Shown piece by piece: positions 14,774 to 14,897 of a DNA stretch of 14,897 bases. A program made the position numbers and the translations under genes. Position 1 is the stretch's first letter. Each line of letters begins with the position of its first letter. This DNA is from Pseudomonadota bacterium (lineage in GTDB: Bacteria > Pseudomonadota > Gammaproteobacteria > Xanthomonadales > Xanthomonadaceae). Location of the stretch: contig JAEXLY010000062.1 of assembly GCA_023444765.1 (NCBI GenBank), positions 1 through 14,897 of the forward strand. The letters are read 5' to 3'. The notes below the pieces were generated by a model. The model was not told the origin of the DNA, made no database searches, and was given only the letters and a program-made list of their open reading frames with translations.

Positions 14774-14791
14774 GGGGTGAATTAACACCCC
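14774..14791. repeat. Perfect inverted repeat at the IS30 end
   Basis: GGGGTG and CACCCC arms flank AATTAA, 7 bp after the lipoprotein stop, and the right arm overlaps the end of the transposase gene. It may be part of the IS terminal repeat plus target, or a weak 3' hairpin for the lipoprotein mRNA. There is no T-tract. Confidence 0.45.
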
Positions 14792-14897
14792 AAGTGCAAC
14801 ACCCCTGAGATTTCATGTAGGCGTTCGACTGGGGTCTTGTAGCCATGTCGCTTCCTTGGTCTTGTGTTGAGTTTATGAGTGATGCGGTCGCAGTCGG
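14776..14897 (-). mobile_element. IS30-family insertion sequence, right end only
   Basis: The transposase 3' end reaches to within a few bases of non-IS sequence. In many IS30 elements the last codons lie inside the terminal inverted repeat, as GTTGCACTT seems to here (- strand). The outer boundary near 14776-14782 is approximate: the other end and any target duplication are outside the window. Confidence 0.55.
14782..14897 (-). CDS. IS30-family transposase, C-terminal fragment
   Basis: The gene runs off the right edge; only the last 37 residues are visible, from DCDRITHKLNTRPRKRHGYK through TPVERLHEI to the TAA at 14784-14782. The NTRPRKRHGYKTPVE block is the characteristic end of IS30 DDE transposases (usual form N-x-RPRKxLGxxTPxE), placed just after the catalytic Glu region. 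Nothing in the visible part indicates disruption. The DDE residues and helix-turn-helix are outside the window, so it is not known whether the element is intact. Confidence 0.82.
   Translation of the reverse strand, partial: DCDRITHKLNTRPRKRHGYKTPVERLHEISGVLHLGC

Overview
The window is GC-rich (strongly G/C in third codon positions) and almost fully coding. Gene content and codon use suggest a gammaproteobacterium of the Xanthomonadaceae/Lysobacteraceae type (Xanthomonas, Lysobacter, Luteimonas relatives). That placement is inferred from gene families and arrangement, since no marker gene is present.

Region 1 (1-8165, + strand) looks like the distal part of a glucuronoxylan-utilisation operon. 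It runs: 3' part of a SASA-type carbohydrate acetylesterase; an enolase-superfamily D-mannonate dehydratase (ManD); a lipoprotein GH43 beta-xylosidase/arabinofuranosidase; a secreted GH3 beta-xylosidase/beta-glucosidase with a PA14 insert; and a fructuronate reductase-like long-chain dehydrogenase (UxuB). Genes overlap by 4 bp or are separated by 23-56 bp. Together they would deacetylate and trim xylan oligosaccharides and feed the (methyl)glucuronate side-chain sugar through fructuronate and mannonate to 2-keto-3-deoxygluconate.

Region 2 (8156-14030) looks like an aldonate module. A lipoprotein SMP-30/gluconolactonase-type lactonase lies on the - strand and overlaps the uxuB tail by 10 bp. 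It diverges across a 431-bp intergenic region from a + strand operon encoding a fumarylacetoacetate-hydrolase-family dehydratase, a YjhG/YagF-type D-xylonate dehydratase and a GntP-family permease. The simplest reading is a Weimberg-type route: periplasmic xylonolactone hydrolysis, xylonate import, two dehydrations to alpha-ketoglutarate semialdehyde. The sugar-oxidising enzyme and the semialdehyde dehydrogenase are not in the window. Regions 1 and 2 fit one theme: the first frees xylose and uronic acid from xylan, the second may oxidise the pentose.

Region 3 (14031-14897) differs. It is less GC-rich, has a hairpin-dense stretch with no convincing gene, then a short uncharacterised lipoprotein gene, and ends in the 3' end of an IS30-family transposase on the - strand. 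It looks like an accessory/mobile boundary.

No tRNA, rRNA, CRISPR array or known riboswitch was seen. The best candidates for something not fully described are the combination of a YjhG-type dehydratase and GntP permease with an FAH-family dehydratase and a lipid-anchored lactonase, and the hairpin-rich tract plus unknown lipoprotein beside the IS30 element.
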